Part shown: positions 53,367 through 61,908 of the stretch, piece by piece
Layout: every line of letters starts with the position of its first letter
Position numbering within the stretch: position 1 is the stretch's first letter
Source: Vaginimicrobium propionicum
GTDB taxonomy: Bacteria; Actinomycetota; Actinomycetes; Propionibacteriales; Propionibacteriaceae
Direction of reading: 5' to 3'
Length of the DNA stretch: 64,000 nt
Assembly: GCF_900155645.1 (NCBI RefSeq)
Contig: NZ_LT706985.1
Coordinates: 1,412,051 to 1,476,050 of the forward strand
Translations under genes and position numbers: made by a program
The notes under the pieces: model-generated
Database searches by the model: none
The model's input: the letters and a program-made list of their open reading frames with translations, nothing else
What the model was told of the DNA's origin: nothing

Positions 53367-54050
53367 TTATGCCCGTATCTTCGTGCCGTCCCGGAAAGTG
53401 ACCGTAATTGCCTTGTCTCTGCCCACCGTGTCGAACTCGACCATACCGCCCCAAACTCTGCCGTCAAAGTCGCTGATGGTGCCGTCCTGCGCTTTAAGCG
53501 TCTTGATGAAGTTCACCAGCCGTTCGCTCTGCGCTTCCTTTGCGGAGATGGACGCAATAACTTCATCGTACCGAGCCTTGGCTTCATCATATCGCCTGAC
53601 CAGCCCGTCATAGCGTTTTTGGTACTCGTCCTGATTTTGTGCAACGCGGGCGTGCTCCGCCACGATGTTCTGCGTCATTTCCACAAGCACCGCCATCTCT
53701 TCCTCCAGCTTGCCTTTCTCTTCCCGCAGGGCATCGGTGATGCACAGTGTCCTGCGGACGATCTCCGCATTGGCGATGATCTCTTTCTTTTCCGTGACCA
53801 GTTGGTTGTATGCCGATATGAACGCCGCCTTGACCTCATCCTCCGTGACGTGTGGAGTCTGGCACTTATCGCCGTTGTACTTCCGGTTGCAGCGGTAGAT
53901 GACCTTGCGGTACCTATCCGTGGAATGCCAGACCTTCGAGCCGTACCGGCCGCCGCAGTCGGCGCATTTTATCTTGTTGGAGAAGATGCTCACGCCACTG
54001 TACCGTGAGCCGCCCTTCGTGCGCTTGGCAAGTTCCGCTGTTCTTGCCCA
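53367..54050 (-). pseudogene. C-terminal remnant of a large serine recombinase
   Basis: About 228 codons remain open. They contain the recombinase zinc beta ribbon (KIKCADCGGRYGSKVW, then YRCNRKYNGDKCQTPHVTED with paired Cys) and the long coiled-coil region (residues about 90-160) typical of TnpX/TndX-like Clostridial recombinases. The N-terminal resolvase catalytic domain with its Ser is absent; the frame closes at a TGA at 54051-54053. G+C is higher than in the adjacent padR cassette. Confidence 0.82.
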
Positions 54051-54410
54051 TCAATCGTTATGCAGTCCGTATCAATCTAGAAACACCTTCCTCGCGCACT
54101 TTACCCTTGGATGGTTACAGCCTCCACAGAGTTTGCTCCAAAATCTTTGAGCTTTTCTTTACCGCCACTATCTCGAACCTTTTCTAAATAAAGCGAATAG
54201 CTAGCCAAGCCAACTTGCTGGACTTGACATAACCCTAGCGCCAGGCAGTGACGACTTCGGGACACGAATCGGCGGCTGTCCCAACCGCCCAAACTGAAAA
54301 CCGCCCACTAATGTCGGCTGCGAATGGCTGCGTGAAATTGACGACACGGGGATATTTTCATCGCCGCGCTAGGAAGTCGCCTAAAGCAACTAGGGCAACT
54401 GAGGAACAAA
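54051..54410. other. Mosaic non-coding stretch with gene-tail remnants
   Basis: I see no intact gene. On the minus strand a short reading frame around 54235-54300 ends in AADSCPEVVTAWR and a stop, closely resembling a second tail at 57058-57125 (AADLCPKAVNAW). Farther left a frame ends in KLKDFGANSVEAVTIQG. These look like leftovers of unrelated genes. Confidence 0.4.
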
Positions 54411-54475
54411 CTTCCCACTTAACATAACACTAACTTCCCCATGTGTTATGTTAAGTGGGAAGTTAGTGTTATGTT
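54411..54475 (+). repeat. 65-bp palindromic repeat, upstream copy
   Basis: CTTCCC occurs at 54411 and 54434 (23 bp apart), and the inverse GTGTTATGTT at 54443 and 54466 (23 bp apart). Two alternative hairpins are possible: 54411-54430 with 54443-54462, or 54421-54439 with 54457-54475. The end is 17 bases before the AlbA_2 gene and includes a possible -10 TATGTT (54470-54475). A near copy lies after the gene. Confidence 0.9.
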
Positions 54476-54492
54476 CACATTAGAGGGCACCC

Positions 54493-55929
54493 ATGGACAG
54501 CAACGAAATCGCGAGAATTATCAGCGATCTGCGCATAATTGGCACTGATCAGCAGAACATTGAAGTTAAATCAGGGGTCGGTAAAGCCGTCCTCGCAACG
54601 CTCAGCGCATTCTCTAACTCAGGCGGTGGCTTGTTAATAATCGGGCTGTCTGAAGAGGATGGGTTTACGCGCGTAGAAGGTTTTAATGCTTCAAAAGCTA
54701 GGGACGCCCTCCTCGGCAGATGCCGTCAGCTCACGCCACAGATTCGTCCGCTTGTTGAAATTGTTCCTTTCGAGGGTGGGCAACTCGTTGTGGCCACCGT
54801 CGACGAAATGCTTGCCAGGCAGCGTCCGGTATACGTTCGCGAAAGAGGCGTCTATCACGGCAGCTATCTGAGAGTCGGGGACGCCGATGAGCTAATGCGC
54901 AACTACGAGGTTGATCGCCTACTAGAAGAGCAGACTCAACCAACCTGGGACGCCGAATATCTCGAACAAGCCAGCGTCAAGGATCTCAACCAAAACGTCT
55001 TGAAAGAATTTTTAGCCAACCAGCGAACGCTACGCCCAAAGACTTTTGCTGACGGAATGGAGACCGCACTAACCAGACTGCACATCGCGACAGATAGTCA
55101 CCCCTGCCTCGCCGCTCTTCTGACGATGGGAGACTATCCGCAAGAATTTTTCCCGCGCCTTAACGTCACTTTTGGGTTATATCCTGGCACCTCCAAAGGA
55201 GATGTCAGTAAAGGTATGCGGCTATTGGAAAGCGCAAACCTGACTGGCTCAATTCCGGAATTGGTCGAAGCCACTATCGCTAAAGTGCGCGCAAATATGC
55301 GCACCGGCGCCCTCATAGGTGATGTCTACCGCAAGGAGCTTCCCGATTACCCATTAGTCGCGGTACGCGAGGCTATCGTAAACGCCCTAATGCACCGTGA
55401 TTATTCACCCACCTCACGGGGCACCCAAGTCCAAGTGAATATGTTTGTAGACAGGCTTGAGATAACCAGCCCCGGCGGACTATTTGGGGGTGTCACTGTA
55501 CGTTCACTTGGCAAAGAGGGAATAAGTTCCACTAGAAATCAGTGGCTTGCAACATTCCTTGAAAACGTGAGCACGCCAGACGGCGGCCTGGTTGCGGAAA
55601 ACCGCGGAACAGGTTTTGCAGTAATCGAGAGATCACTCGCCGACGCACTAATGCCACCCGCAAAGGTTCGCGAGACCCTGACCAGTTTCACAATTATCTT
55701 TGAGCGCCGGCGCGTAGCCGAAAAAGAAAGCTATGCAACGGCAAAAGACCGAGTGCAAGCCATCTTCGAGCGCGTCACAACCGCGAGCACGACAGAAATA
55801 GTTGATGCCACTGGATTGAGTCGCACCGGCGTCCAGCGAGCCATAAACCAGCTAATTAACGACGGCCTGGTTGAACCTACCGAACCTGCGCGCAGCCCCA
55901 AACAGCGCTATCGTAAACGCAACGCTTAA
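54493..55929 (+). CDS. AlbA_2 (Schlafen-like) ATP-binding transcriptional regulator
   Basis: A 478-residue protein. Residues 10-135 form the AlbA_2 domain (NIEVKSG, LSAFSNSGGGLLIIGLSE). Residues about 285-410 form a GHKL-type ATPase (REAIVNALMHRDYS, EITSPGGLFGG, NRGTGFAVI). A C-terminal winged helix follows (TTEIVDATGLSRTGVQRAIN). This family is annotated as putative transcriptional regulators or helicase-like proteins. AGAGGG lies 5 bases before ATG. It is bracketed by direct copies of a 65-bp palindrome, one over its promoter, so autoregulation is plausible. Confidence 0.88.
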   Translation: MDSNEIARIISDLRIIGTDQQNIEVKSGVGKAVLATLSAFSNSGGGLLIIGLSEEDGFTRVEGFNASKARDALLGRCRQLTPQIRPLVEIVPFEGGQLVVATVDEMLARQRPVYVRERGVYHGSYLRVGDADELMRNYEVDRLLEEQTQPTWDAEYLEQASVKDLNQNVLKEFLANQRTLRPKTFADGMETALTRLHIATDSHPCLAALLTMGDYPQEFFPRLNVTFGLYPGTSKGDVSKGMRLLESANLTGSIPELVEATIAKVRANMRTGALIGDVYRKELPDYPLVAVREAIVNALMHRDYSPTSRGTQVQVNMFVDRLEITSPGGLFGGVTVRSLGKEGISSTRNQWLATFLENVSTPDGGLVAENRGTGFAVIERSLADALMPPAKVRETLTSFTIIFERRRVAEKESYATAKDRVQAIFERVTTASTTEIVDATGLSRTGVQRAINQLINDGLVEPTEPARSPKQRYRKRNA

Positions 55930-55930
55930 A

Positions 55931-55995
55931 CTTCCCACTTAACATCACACCAACTTCCCCAAGTGTCATGTTAAGTGGGAAGTTAGTGTTATGTT
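55931..55995 (+). repeat. 65-bp palindromic repeat, downstream copy
   Basis: The sequence matches the upstream copy (54411-54475) at 61 of 65 positions by eye, in the same orientation. CTTCCC repeats at 55931 and 55954 (23 bp). It starts 2 bases after the AlbA_2 stop and ends 2 bases before the open part of a truncated yefM-like frame. Confidence 0.9.
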
Positions 55996-56009
55996 AACCA
56001 ATCGACCAG

Positions 56010-56240
56010 GTGAATGAAGAATCGAAAACCATAACGATTACCGGCAAACGTGGCAATGCCGCGCTCATCGGGGAGGACGCCTGGCACGCCATCCAAGAAA
56101 CATTTTTCTTAACCTCAATTCCGGGGATGACAGAGTCAATTCACCAGGCACAAACTCTGTTCGAGGTCTTGGTAGACGAACCGTTCACCTCCCCGCCCCA
56201 CATTCACAAGTTGCTAGAATTTGATGCAAAGTGTGGCTAA
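56010..56240 (+). pseudogene. YefM/Phd-type antitoxin lacking its N-terminus
   Basis: The frame reads ITITGKRGNAALIGEDAWHA then IQETFFLTSIPGMTESIHQA, the C-terminal two thirds of a YefM antitoxin. Preceding codons from 55998 (PIDQV before NEESK) also match the family, up to a TAA at 55995-55997 where the palindromic repeat ends. The first 20-odd residues (DNA-binding part) are missing. No YoeB/Txe toxin follows. A short product from GTG 56010 is possible but unlikely to work. Confidence 0.75.
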
Positions 56241-56294
56241 AATAGACAATCCATTCACTATTTGCTGAACTTTCTTCAGCTTGGGAGGTCTAAA

Positions 56295-56531
56295 ATGGTT
56301 CAGCTCGCTACTCGTGTTGACGATGAGGACGGAAAGACGTTCAAGGATTTGACCAAGCGGTTGGGCACTACGCCCGCTGACGCAATAAGAATGTTCGTTA
56401 TGGCTTTTAACGCCAACCGTGGTTTCCCGTACGAAGTCAGGTTGAGTGATGCGCAGCCCTTCGAAAGTGAAAAAGAGGCCGTCAATTTTATAGATGATCT
56501 TGCAACGGAAACGATTTCCGATGCGAGGTGA
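56295..56531 (+). CDS. RelB/DinJ family antitoxin
   Basis: A 78-residue antitoxin. The ribbon-helix-helix N-terminus is VQLATRVDDEDGKTFKDLTK, then LGTTPADAIRMFVMAFNANR and GFPYEVRL, typical of RelB/DinJ. GGGAGG 6 bases before ATG 56295 decides the start over an upstream in-frame ATG at 56262. The gene overlaps the toxin by 11 bases, so both are translated from one message; antitoxin-first order is usual. Confidence 0.88.
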   Translation: MVQLATRVDDEDGKTFKDLTKRLGTTPADAIRMFVMAFNANRGFPYEVRLSDAQPFESEKEAVNFIDDLATETISDAR

Positions 56532-56847
56532 GATCTGGACGGTCTGTGCATCTGGCTATGCCTCTAAGCCTCGTCCTGCGGTGATTGTGCAAGCGGATAG
56601 CGTTGTAGGTTTCGACTCCACCATTGTTTGTCTGTTCACCACCGACGACAGCCTGAAGGGTGCTACGCGAGTAAGCGTGAAGGCGACTGGCGGCAATGGG
56701 CTAACAAAAGATTGCATAGTTATGGCCGAAAAGCCGGTTGCGATAAACAAGTCCAGGCTTGGCGAAAAACTTGGTGCCCTGGAAGCTGAAACACTGAGCA
56801 AAGTGGGGTCAGCGCTGAGGCAAGTTTTTGGCTTCGGCGTTGGCTAG
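56521..56847 (+). CDS. MazF/PemK family toxin
   Basis: A 108-residue predicted endoribonuclease: MRGEIWTV, KPRPAVIVQAD, IVCLFTTDDS, DCIVMAEKPVAINKSRLGEK and LSKVGSALRQVFG cover the whole MazF fold. It should cut mRNA at short motifs when free of antitoxin. The ATG 56521 lies within the antitoxin gene. The combination with a RelB/DinJ antitoxin rather than MazE is a mixed pairing. Confidence 0.9.
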   Translation: MRGEIWTVCASGYASKPRPAVIVQADSVVGFDSTIVCLFTTDDSLKGATRVSVKATGGNGLTKDCIVMAEKPVAINKSRLGEKLGALEAETLSKVGSALRQVFGFGVG

Positions 56848-57224
56848 GGAATCGCTCGGTAAAACAAGGCGGGGTTGCTCACAATTTGCGGACAATCCCA
56901 GCCAGCTACCCCTCGAGTTCACTCCACCTCTATGGCACGCACCCCTAGACCACGCCGTACCAGAGCTGACGGGAAGAACGAATTACTCTTCCGCGAGACG
57001 GCGTGGTGCGGAACTAGCTCTTCAAGCTAACCTGCTAGACTCTAAATAGCTCTGCTACCAGGCGTTGACAGCTTTGGGGCACAAATCAGCGGCAATCTTA
57101 CCTACCCTAATACCGCAACCGCCCGCTACCGCCCGTTGCGGATGAGAGCCGGAATTCTCCTAACCAAAGACGCTAGTCGTTGCACCGATAGCAGAACGAC
57201 TAAGGACTCACAATAGTATTCGAG
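56848..57224. other. Intergenic region with a gene-tail remnant
   Basis: No gene is supported. A minus-strand reading around 57058-57125 ends in RVGKIAADLCPKAVNAW and a stop, resembling the tail at 54235-54300. The 3' end of the minus-strand DUF4143 gene lies at the right border; no hairpin terminator is evident. Confidence 0.4.
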
Positions 57225-58442
57225 TCATTTGCTCAGGGTGTTGACTGCTACCACGTGAACGCCGTCTTTGCGTTGGTACGACATTCCACTGCCGGTGACT
57301 ACGACCGGAACGGCGTCACCGTCCAGAATACGGCAAAAGCGAAGAAGGTTTTCTGCAGCTTGGTCAACAACTTCGGGGGCGTGACCCAGCTTTATCTCAA
57401 AAACCAACGCGACATCGTCCATCTCAACAAGGGCGTCAACCTCAAGGCCATTTTCTAGACGCGCATGGTGAACCTGACGAGAAGTTAGCGCCCGAAGCTC
57501 ATGCACCACAAAAGACTCAAACACTTGACCAGCGAATTTCAAGTCTTTCAAGAGTTGCTCAGGGCCTTTATTCAGAGCCGCCATGCCAAGTGCGGGGTCT
57601 ACAAGATGACGCTTAGGGGATTTACGTAACGGAGTCCTAGAACGAAGACTCCTTGACCAAGCAGGCTGATCCTCACTAATAAATATGCGGCTCAGCGAGT
57701 CAAGGTAATCCATCGCAGTTTCCCGAGAAATTCCGGCGTCAACCGCTATCGTTGTAGCGCTCATTTCTGTGGACACCCCGCGAGCAAGTGACCGTAAAAT
57801 ATTCATGACGCGCACGGGGTCTCTGCGCACTCCATCAGGGGTGCTGATGTCTACTTCCGCAATAGTACGCAAGTAGTCCCGGATGTTGCTTCGGGTCTGC
57901 TTCACAGATAGACCCAGGTTTCCGGGCCAACCGCCAAAGCACATCCGCTCGCAGAGTTTGGTAATGCTCCAGCTGCTGTTTGTGGCTTTGGCACGTCCTC
58001 CTGTGGCCAGCTCGTCCAAAGAGACCTCGCAGGTTGATTCTCCGGTTTCAGCCAAAGTCATTGTGTACATTTTCAACCTGGTGAACCGTCCGGCGCCCGA
58101 ATGTCTTGCCACCAATTCACTTGGCGCAGTTGACCCAGTGAAAATAAACTGTCCCTTCTTCTGACGATCATCCACTACGTGCCGGGCGGCGTCCCAAAGA
58201 ATGGGCTGAACCTGCCACTCGTCAACAAGCCTAGGCACCTTGCCATCGAGCACCATCATTGGGTCAACACCGACAGCGATTTTGACGTTCGGGTCAATAT
58301 CTACCCGCACCTCGCTTTGAGCTGCTTGCCTAGCTGTCTCCGTCTTTCCACACCCTTTAGAACCCTCAATGAGAACGATGCCTGCACGCTTTAATGCATC
58401 CTGCAGGGAAGCATCCATTAATCGTGGCAGGTAGTTCACCAT
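57225..58442 (-). CDS. AAA ATPase with DUF4143 domain
   Basis: About 405 residues. An N-terminal P-loop (VLIEGSKGCGKTETARQ), a Walker B-like RLVDEWQ, sensor IFTGSTAP and RHSGAGRF precede a winged-helix segment and the C-terminal DUF4143 with nuclease-like residues (HARLENGLEVDALVEMDD, VFEIKLG). The family is widespread in gut and oral actinobacteria, with no settled function. ATG 58442 is preferred (MVNYLPRLMD); TTG 58454 is possible. Four 23-bp-spaced repeats lie directly upstream. Confidence 0.88.
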   Translation of the reverse strand: MVNYLPRLMDASLQDALKRAGIVLIEGSKGCGKTETARQAAQSEVRVDIDPNVKIAVGVDPMMVLDGKVPRLVDEWQVQPILWDAARHVVDDRQKKGQFIFTGSTAPSELVARHSGAGRFTRLKMYTMTLAETGESTCEVSLDELATGGRAKATNSSWSITKLCERMCFGGWPGNLGLSVKQTRSNIRDYLRTIAEVDISTPDGVRRDPVRVMNILRSLARGVSTEMSATTIAVDAGISRETAMDYLDSLSRIFISEDQPAWSRSLRSRTPLRKSPKRHLVDPALGMAALNKGPEQLLKDLKFAGQVFESFVVHELRALTSRQVHHARLENGLEVDALVEMDDVALVFEIKLGHAPEVVDQAAENLLRFCRILDGDAVPVVVTGSGMSYQRKDGVHVVAVNTLSK

Positions 58443-58466
58443 GTTCCCACCCAACGTGGCTCCAAT

Positions 58467-58548
58467 CGACAGTTTCAGGACATTCTACCCGACACTTTCA
58501 GGAACTTTCAACCGACACTTTCAGGTGATTGTGTTCGACACTTTCCCG
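58467..58548 (-). repeat. Array of four 23-bp-period repeats before the left DUF4143 gene
   Basis: Copies of CGACACTTTCAGG begin at 58467 (one mismatch), 58490, 58513 and 58536 (last two bases differ). On the coding strand the unit is CCTGAAAGTGTCG plus 10 variable bases. The array ends 25 bases before the start codon, where promoter elements are expected. Confidence 0.9.
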
Positions 58549-58754
58549 AGAACGATTCGGCAAGAGAATCATCTGCCTACACCAAGTTTCCCCAAGTTCT
58601 CGATCTAAACGAACAAACTGCGGCTCGGTCTTGCTGCCCCCATTCAACACAAATGCTGAAGCCGTTGCAGACGCGGTAATAAATAAGACTCCCCGGGCAA
58701 GGATTACGTCAGCTCTCGGCTGCAAACCATTAAGCGCTAACCTATTGCCACAAA
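58549..58754. other. Spacer between the two repeat arrays
   Basis: About 200 bases between divergent arrays. A minus-strand frame begins at 58725 but runs straight through the repeats, so I do not call it a gene. It may be a small remnant of an inserted sequence. Confidence 0.35.
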
Positions 58755-58833
58755 TTTAGGGTTATAAGTGCCACAAGTTTAGGGTTATAGAATCCATATT
58801 TTTAGGGTTATGGGATCAACATCTTTAGGGTTA
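58755..58833 (+). repeat. Array of four 23-bp-period repeats before the right DUF4143 gene
   Basis: TTTAGGGTTA begins at 58755, 58778, 58801 and 58824, always exactly 23 bp apart; the first two copies also share GCCACAA on the left. The last copy ends 11 bases before the GTG start, leaving little or no leader. The motif is unrelated to the array before the divergent gene. Confidence 0.92.
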
Positions 58834-58844
58834 GGGCTATTCTA

Positions 58845-60131
58845 GTGCTTGTGGATAGCCAAAATCTAACCAATTACCTGCCACGAGTCGTCGATGATCT
58901 ACTAGCTAAGAAACTTGCCAGTTCGGGTGGCGTCATCGTTGAGGGGCCGAAGGCTTGTGGCAAGACGGCCACTGCTCTTCAACAAGCTAGCACTTCGCAT
59001 TTCGTCGACATTGACACGGAATTTCGTCAGCTATTCGAAATCTCGCCGCAACTAGCGCTTAATGGGCAGCCACCCGTGTTGCTGGACGAGTGGCAAACGA
59101 TACCCGAATTGTGGAACTTTGTTCGTCGCGAAATAGACACTCGCCAACAAGCTGGGCAATACATTTTGTCTGGTTCTGCCACGCCAACAGACAACATCAA
59201 AGGCCACTCCGGCCTAGGACGATTTGCGCATCTTCGCATGCGGCCGATGACAGGCCACGAACGTCAGATTTTTCCAGGCGGAATAAGTTTCCAGCGACTA
59301 CTGTCTGGGCAACCACTGGAACCGACCCGAGTCGCTGATTTCGCCGTCCTCGATTTATTCGAGGCCATGATTCACGGGGGATGGCCAGCCGACCACTCGG
59401 CAAGCACCACAGCAGCTTCAGATCACGTCGCTGATTACGTGGAACGGCTAACCACTTTCGACGTCTTTGAGATAGCTGATTCTCGAATCCGTCGCCCACT
59501 AGGGGCACGAACATTACTTAGATCAATAGCTAGAAACGTTGGGCAAGCGCCCTCAATAGCCACACTCACCACGGACGTCATCAGCCAGGACGGTGGCGTA
59601 GATCGCGAGACCGTCAGACGTTGGTTGGAGGCGTTACAACGGCTATTCGTCGTTGACAGCGTGCCCGCCTGGAACCCTAAATTACGTTCAAAAGCCACTA
59701 TCCGAACCTCGCCAGTCGTATATCTAACGGATTCTTCGTTAGTCGCGAATCTGCTGGGAGCAACAGTGGATTCTTTGGTTCGCGACCTTGGCAGTGCCGG
59801 CTTTATTTTCGAAAATTACGTGTACCAACAAATTGCTACCTACGCAGAACGTATCGGGGCGAAAATCATGCACTACCGAGACTCAAACGGCAAAGAATTC
59901 GACGCGGTGCTAGTGCTAAATGACGGCACTTGGGTCGGAATCGAGACAAAACTGGGTAGCCATTGGATTGACAACGGGATTTCAAGTTTAGTTTCGACCA
60001 GTCAGACTATCGACATCGACAGCCTGGGCGCGCCAAGGGCGTTGCTACTAATCGTTGGTGGCAGCAACCTCGCTTACACGGATAAAGAGTCTGGGGTCAG
60101 TGTTATTCCGGTACAAGCTCTAGAGGCATAA
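58845..60131 (+). CDS. AAA ATPase with DUF4143 domain
   Basis: A 428-residue paralogue of the divergent ATPase: P-loop VIVEGPKACGKTATALQ, VLLDEWQTIPELW, ILSGSATP, HSGLGRF, a winged helix (GGVDRETVRRWLEALQRLFV) and C-terminal DUF4143 with HYRDSNGKEFDAVLVLNDG then GIETKLG. The two proteins share architecture but are clearly diverged, so this is not a recent duplication. GTG 58845 or GTG 58851 starts it; a leaderless message is likely. Confidence 0.88.
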   Translation: MLVDSQNLTNYLPRVVDDLLAKKLASSGGVIVEGPKACGKTATALQQASTSHFVDIDTEFRQLFEISPQLALNGQPPVLLDEWQTIPELWNFVRREIDTRQQAGQYILSGSATPTDNIKGHSGLGRFAHLRMRPMTGHERQIFPGGISFQRLLSGQPLEPTRVADFAVLDLFEAMIHGGWPADHSASTTAASDHVADYVERLTTFDVFEIADSRIRRPLGARTLLRSIARNVGQAPSIATLTTDVISQDGGVDRETVRRWLEALQRLFVVDSVPAWNPKLRSKATIRTSPVVYLTDSSLVANLLGATVDSLVRDLGSAGFIFENYVYQQIATYAERIGAKIMHYRDSNGKEFDAVLVLNDGTWVGIETKLGSHWIDNGISSLVSTSQTIDIDSLGAPRALLLIVGGSNLAYTDKESGVSVIPVQALEA

Positions 60132-60155
60132 ACGCAACCGGCCCCAACTGCCGTC

Positions 60156-61877
60156 CTATTTTTGCGACTTCTTAGCTCCCGCCTGTTTAGCGTTGCGGCG
60201 CTGAATAGCCGCCCACTCGTCGCGCAAGCCAACTGTGCGGTGAAAATACATTGACTCGCGTGGGTCAAGAGCAAAATAGCCCAACCGTTCAAATTGGACG
60301 ACCTGGCCAGGCGCCAACTCACCCAAGCTGGCCTCAACTTTCGCCTGAGACAATACCTGCTTAGAGTTCGGGTTCAAATCATCTAATGGCTCACCCGTTT
60401 CACCGCCAGGCAACTCAGCACTAAACAGCCGGTCATAGAGGGCAACCGTCGCGTCCAGGGCGTGTGGGATAGATACCCAATGCATAGTGGATTTAACTTT
60501 TCGCCCATCTGGGGAGTCCCCGCCCCTGGTCTCAGGGTCGTAGGTGACTAGCACCTCAACAACATTGCCGTCCGCGTCCTTGACGACGTCGGTTGCGGTA
60601 ATAAAATATGCGCCGCGCAACCGAACTTCCCGTCCAGGTGAAAGCCGGAAAAACTTTGGTGGTGGCACCTCAGCGAAATCATCGCGCTCAATAAACAGTG
60701 AGCCAGAAAAAGCCACTTTCCTGGTACCAGCAGAAGAATCTTCCGGGTTATTGATTAAATCGACATAGTCAACAACCGGGTTACCTGCCTCGTCTTTCGG
60801 CCAATTAGTAATAGTCACCTTCAAGGGGTTAAGCACAGCCATGCGACGCAAACACACGCTGTTCAACTCGCGACGGACGTAGCTTTCCAACTCCTCGATC
60901 GACTGGCGGGAATTAGTGCGCGAAACCCCAATATCCTTACAGAATTGCTTAATCGCTGCTGGCGGATAACCACGCCTACGTAACCCGCACAAAGTTGGCA
61001 TTCTCGGGTCATCCCAGCCATCAACTATGCCGTCCTCAATAAGTTTGCGCAGTTTGCGTTTGGACGTGACAGTATGCGTCAACTCCAGGCGAGCAAACTC
61101 AGTTTGCCGAGGCTTGTCATACGGCAGTGGCAGATGGCTTAAAAACCAGTCATAGAGCGGACGGTGGCTAACAAATTCTAAGGTGCAAAGCGAATGAGTA
61201 ACACCCTCTAAAGCATCAGATTGGCCGTGTGCCCAATCATAATTCGGGTAGATGCACCATTTGTCGCCGGTGCGGTGATGCCCAGCGTGACGAATCCGAT
61301 ACATCACCGGGTCGCGCAGATACATTTCCTCCGAGTTCATGTCGATTTTGGCACGCAACACTCGCTCGCCCTCGGCGAATTCCCCGTTACGCATCCGCTC
61401 AAAAAGGTCGAGGTTCTCTTCAACTGGCCTATCGCGGAACGGCGAATTTACCCCTGGTTTGCCGAAACCGCCTCGCTGGGCAGAGATAGTTTCGCCATCT
61501 TGGTCATCCACATAGGCGAGACCTTTTTTAATCAATAACTGCGCCCAGCGATACAAATCTTCAAAATAATCAGAAGCGTAAAGCACCTCGTCAGGATGGT
61601 AACCAAGCCACTCAACGTCCTCAATGATGGACTCAACATATTCTGTTTCTTCAGCGTCAGGGTTGGTGTCGTCGAATCGTAGCTTGCAAATTCCATCGAA
61701 TTGTTCGGCAATCCCAAAATCGACGGTAATAGCCTTGGCGTGACCGATATGTAGATAACCGTTCGGCTCGGGTGGGAAGCGCGTCTGCACCCGCCCAGCA
61801 AAAGTGCCGCTCTCATTATCTTCAGCAACTAAATCAGCTATGAAATCGCCTGCAGTGCTCGATTTATTGTCGGTCAT
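60156..61877 (-). CDS. glnS: Glutaminyl-tRNA synthetase
   Basis: A class I synthetase of about 573 residues. The HIGH region is [18 protein letters not shown], the KMSKS-like loop is VTSKRKL, and the catalytic domain has [13 protein letters not shown] and [17 protein letters not shown]. The C-terminal beta-barrel anticodon domain is present ([15 protein letters not shown]). ATG 61877 (MTDNKSS) is preferred over the upstream extension. Many actinobacteria lack GlnRS and use GatCAB; its presence suggests an old acquisition shared by this lineage. Confidence 0.95.
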   Translation of the reverse strand: MTDNKSSTAGDFIADLVAEDNESGTFAGRVQTRFPPEPNGYLHIGHAKAITVDFGIAEQFDGICKLRFDDTNPDAEETEYVESIIEDVEWLGYHPDEVLYASDYFEDLYRWAQLLIKKGLAYVDDQDGETISAQRGGFGKPGVNSPFRDRPVEENLDLFERMRNGEFAEGERVLRAKIDMNSEEMYLRDPVMYRIRHAGHHRTGDKWCIYPNYDWAHGQSDALEGVTHSLCTLEFVSHRPLYDWFLSHLPLPYDKPRQTEFARLELTHTVTSKRKLRKLIEDGIVDGWDDPRMPTLCGLRRRGYPPAAIKQFCKDIGVSRTNSRQSIEELESYVRRELNSVCLRRMAVLNPLKVTITNWPKDEAGNPVVDYVDLINNPEDSSAGTRKVAFSGSLFIERDDFAEVPPPKFFRLSPGREVRLRGAYFITATDVVKDADGNVVEVLVTYDPETRGGDSPDGRKVKSTMHWVSIPHALDATVALYDRLFSAELPGGETGEPLDDLNPNSKQVLSQAKVEASLGELAPGQVVQFERLGYFALDPRESMYFHRTVGLRDEWAAIQRRNAKQAGAKKSQK

Positions 61878-61908
61878 GACCGCAAAACTACCAGTCTTTA
61901 GCCACAAG

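Noticed and set aside
54101-54292. Minus-strand 63-codon gene
   Set aside because: Some protein-like sequence is seen but no start context or family; more likely a remnant.
58498-58725. A minus-strand gene between the divergent ATPases
   Set aside because: The frame runs through the repeat units, ends inside them and shows no recognisable domain.
58467-58833. The 23-bp repeats as CRISPR arrays
   Set aside because: The conserved cores are only 10-13 bases with 10-13-base spacers, each array has four units directly upstream of a gene, and no cas gene is present.
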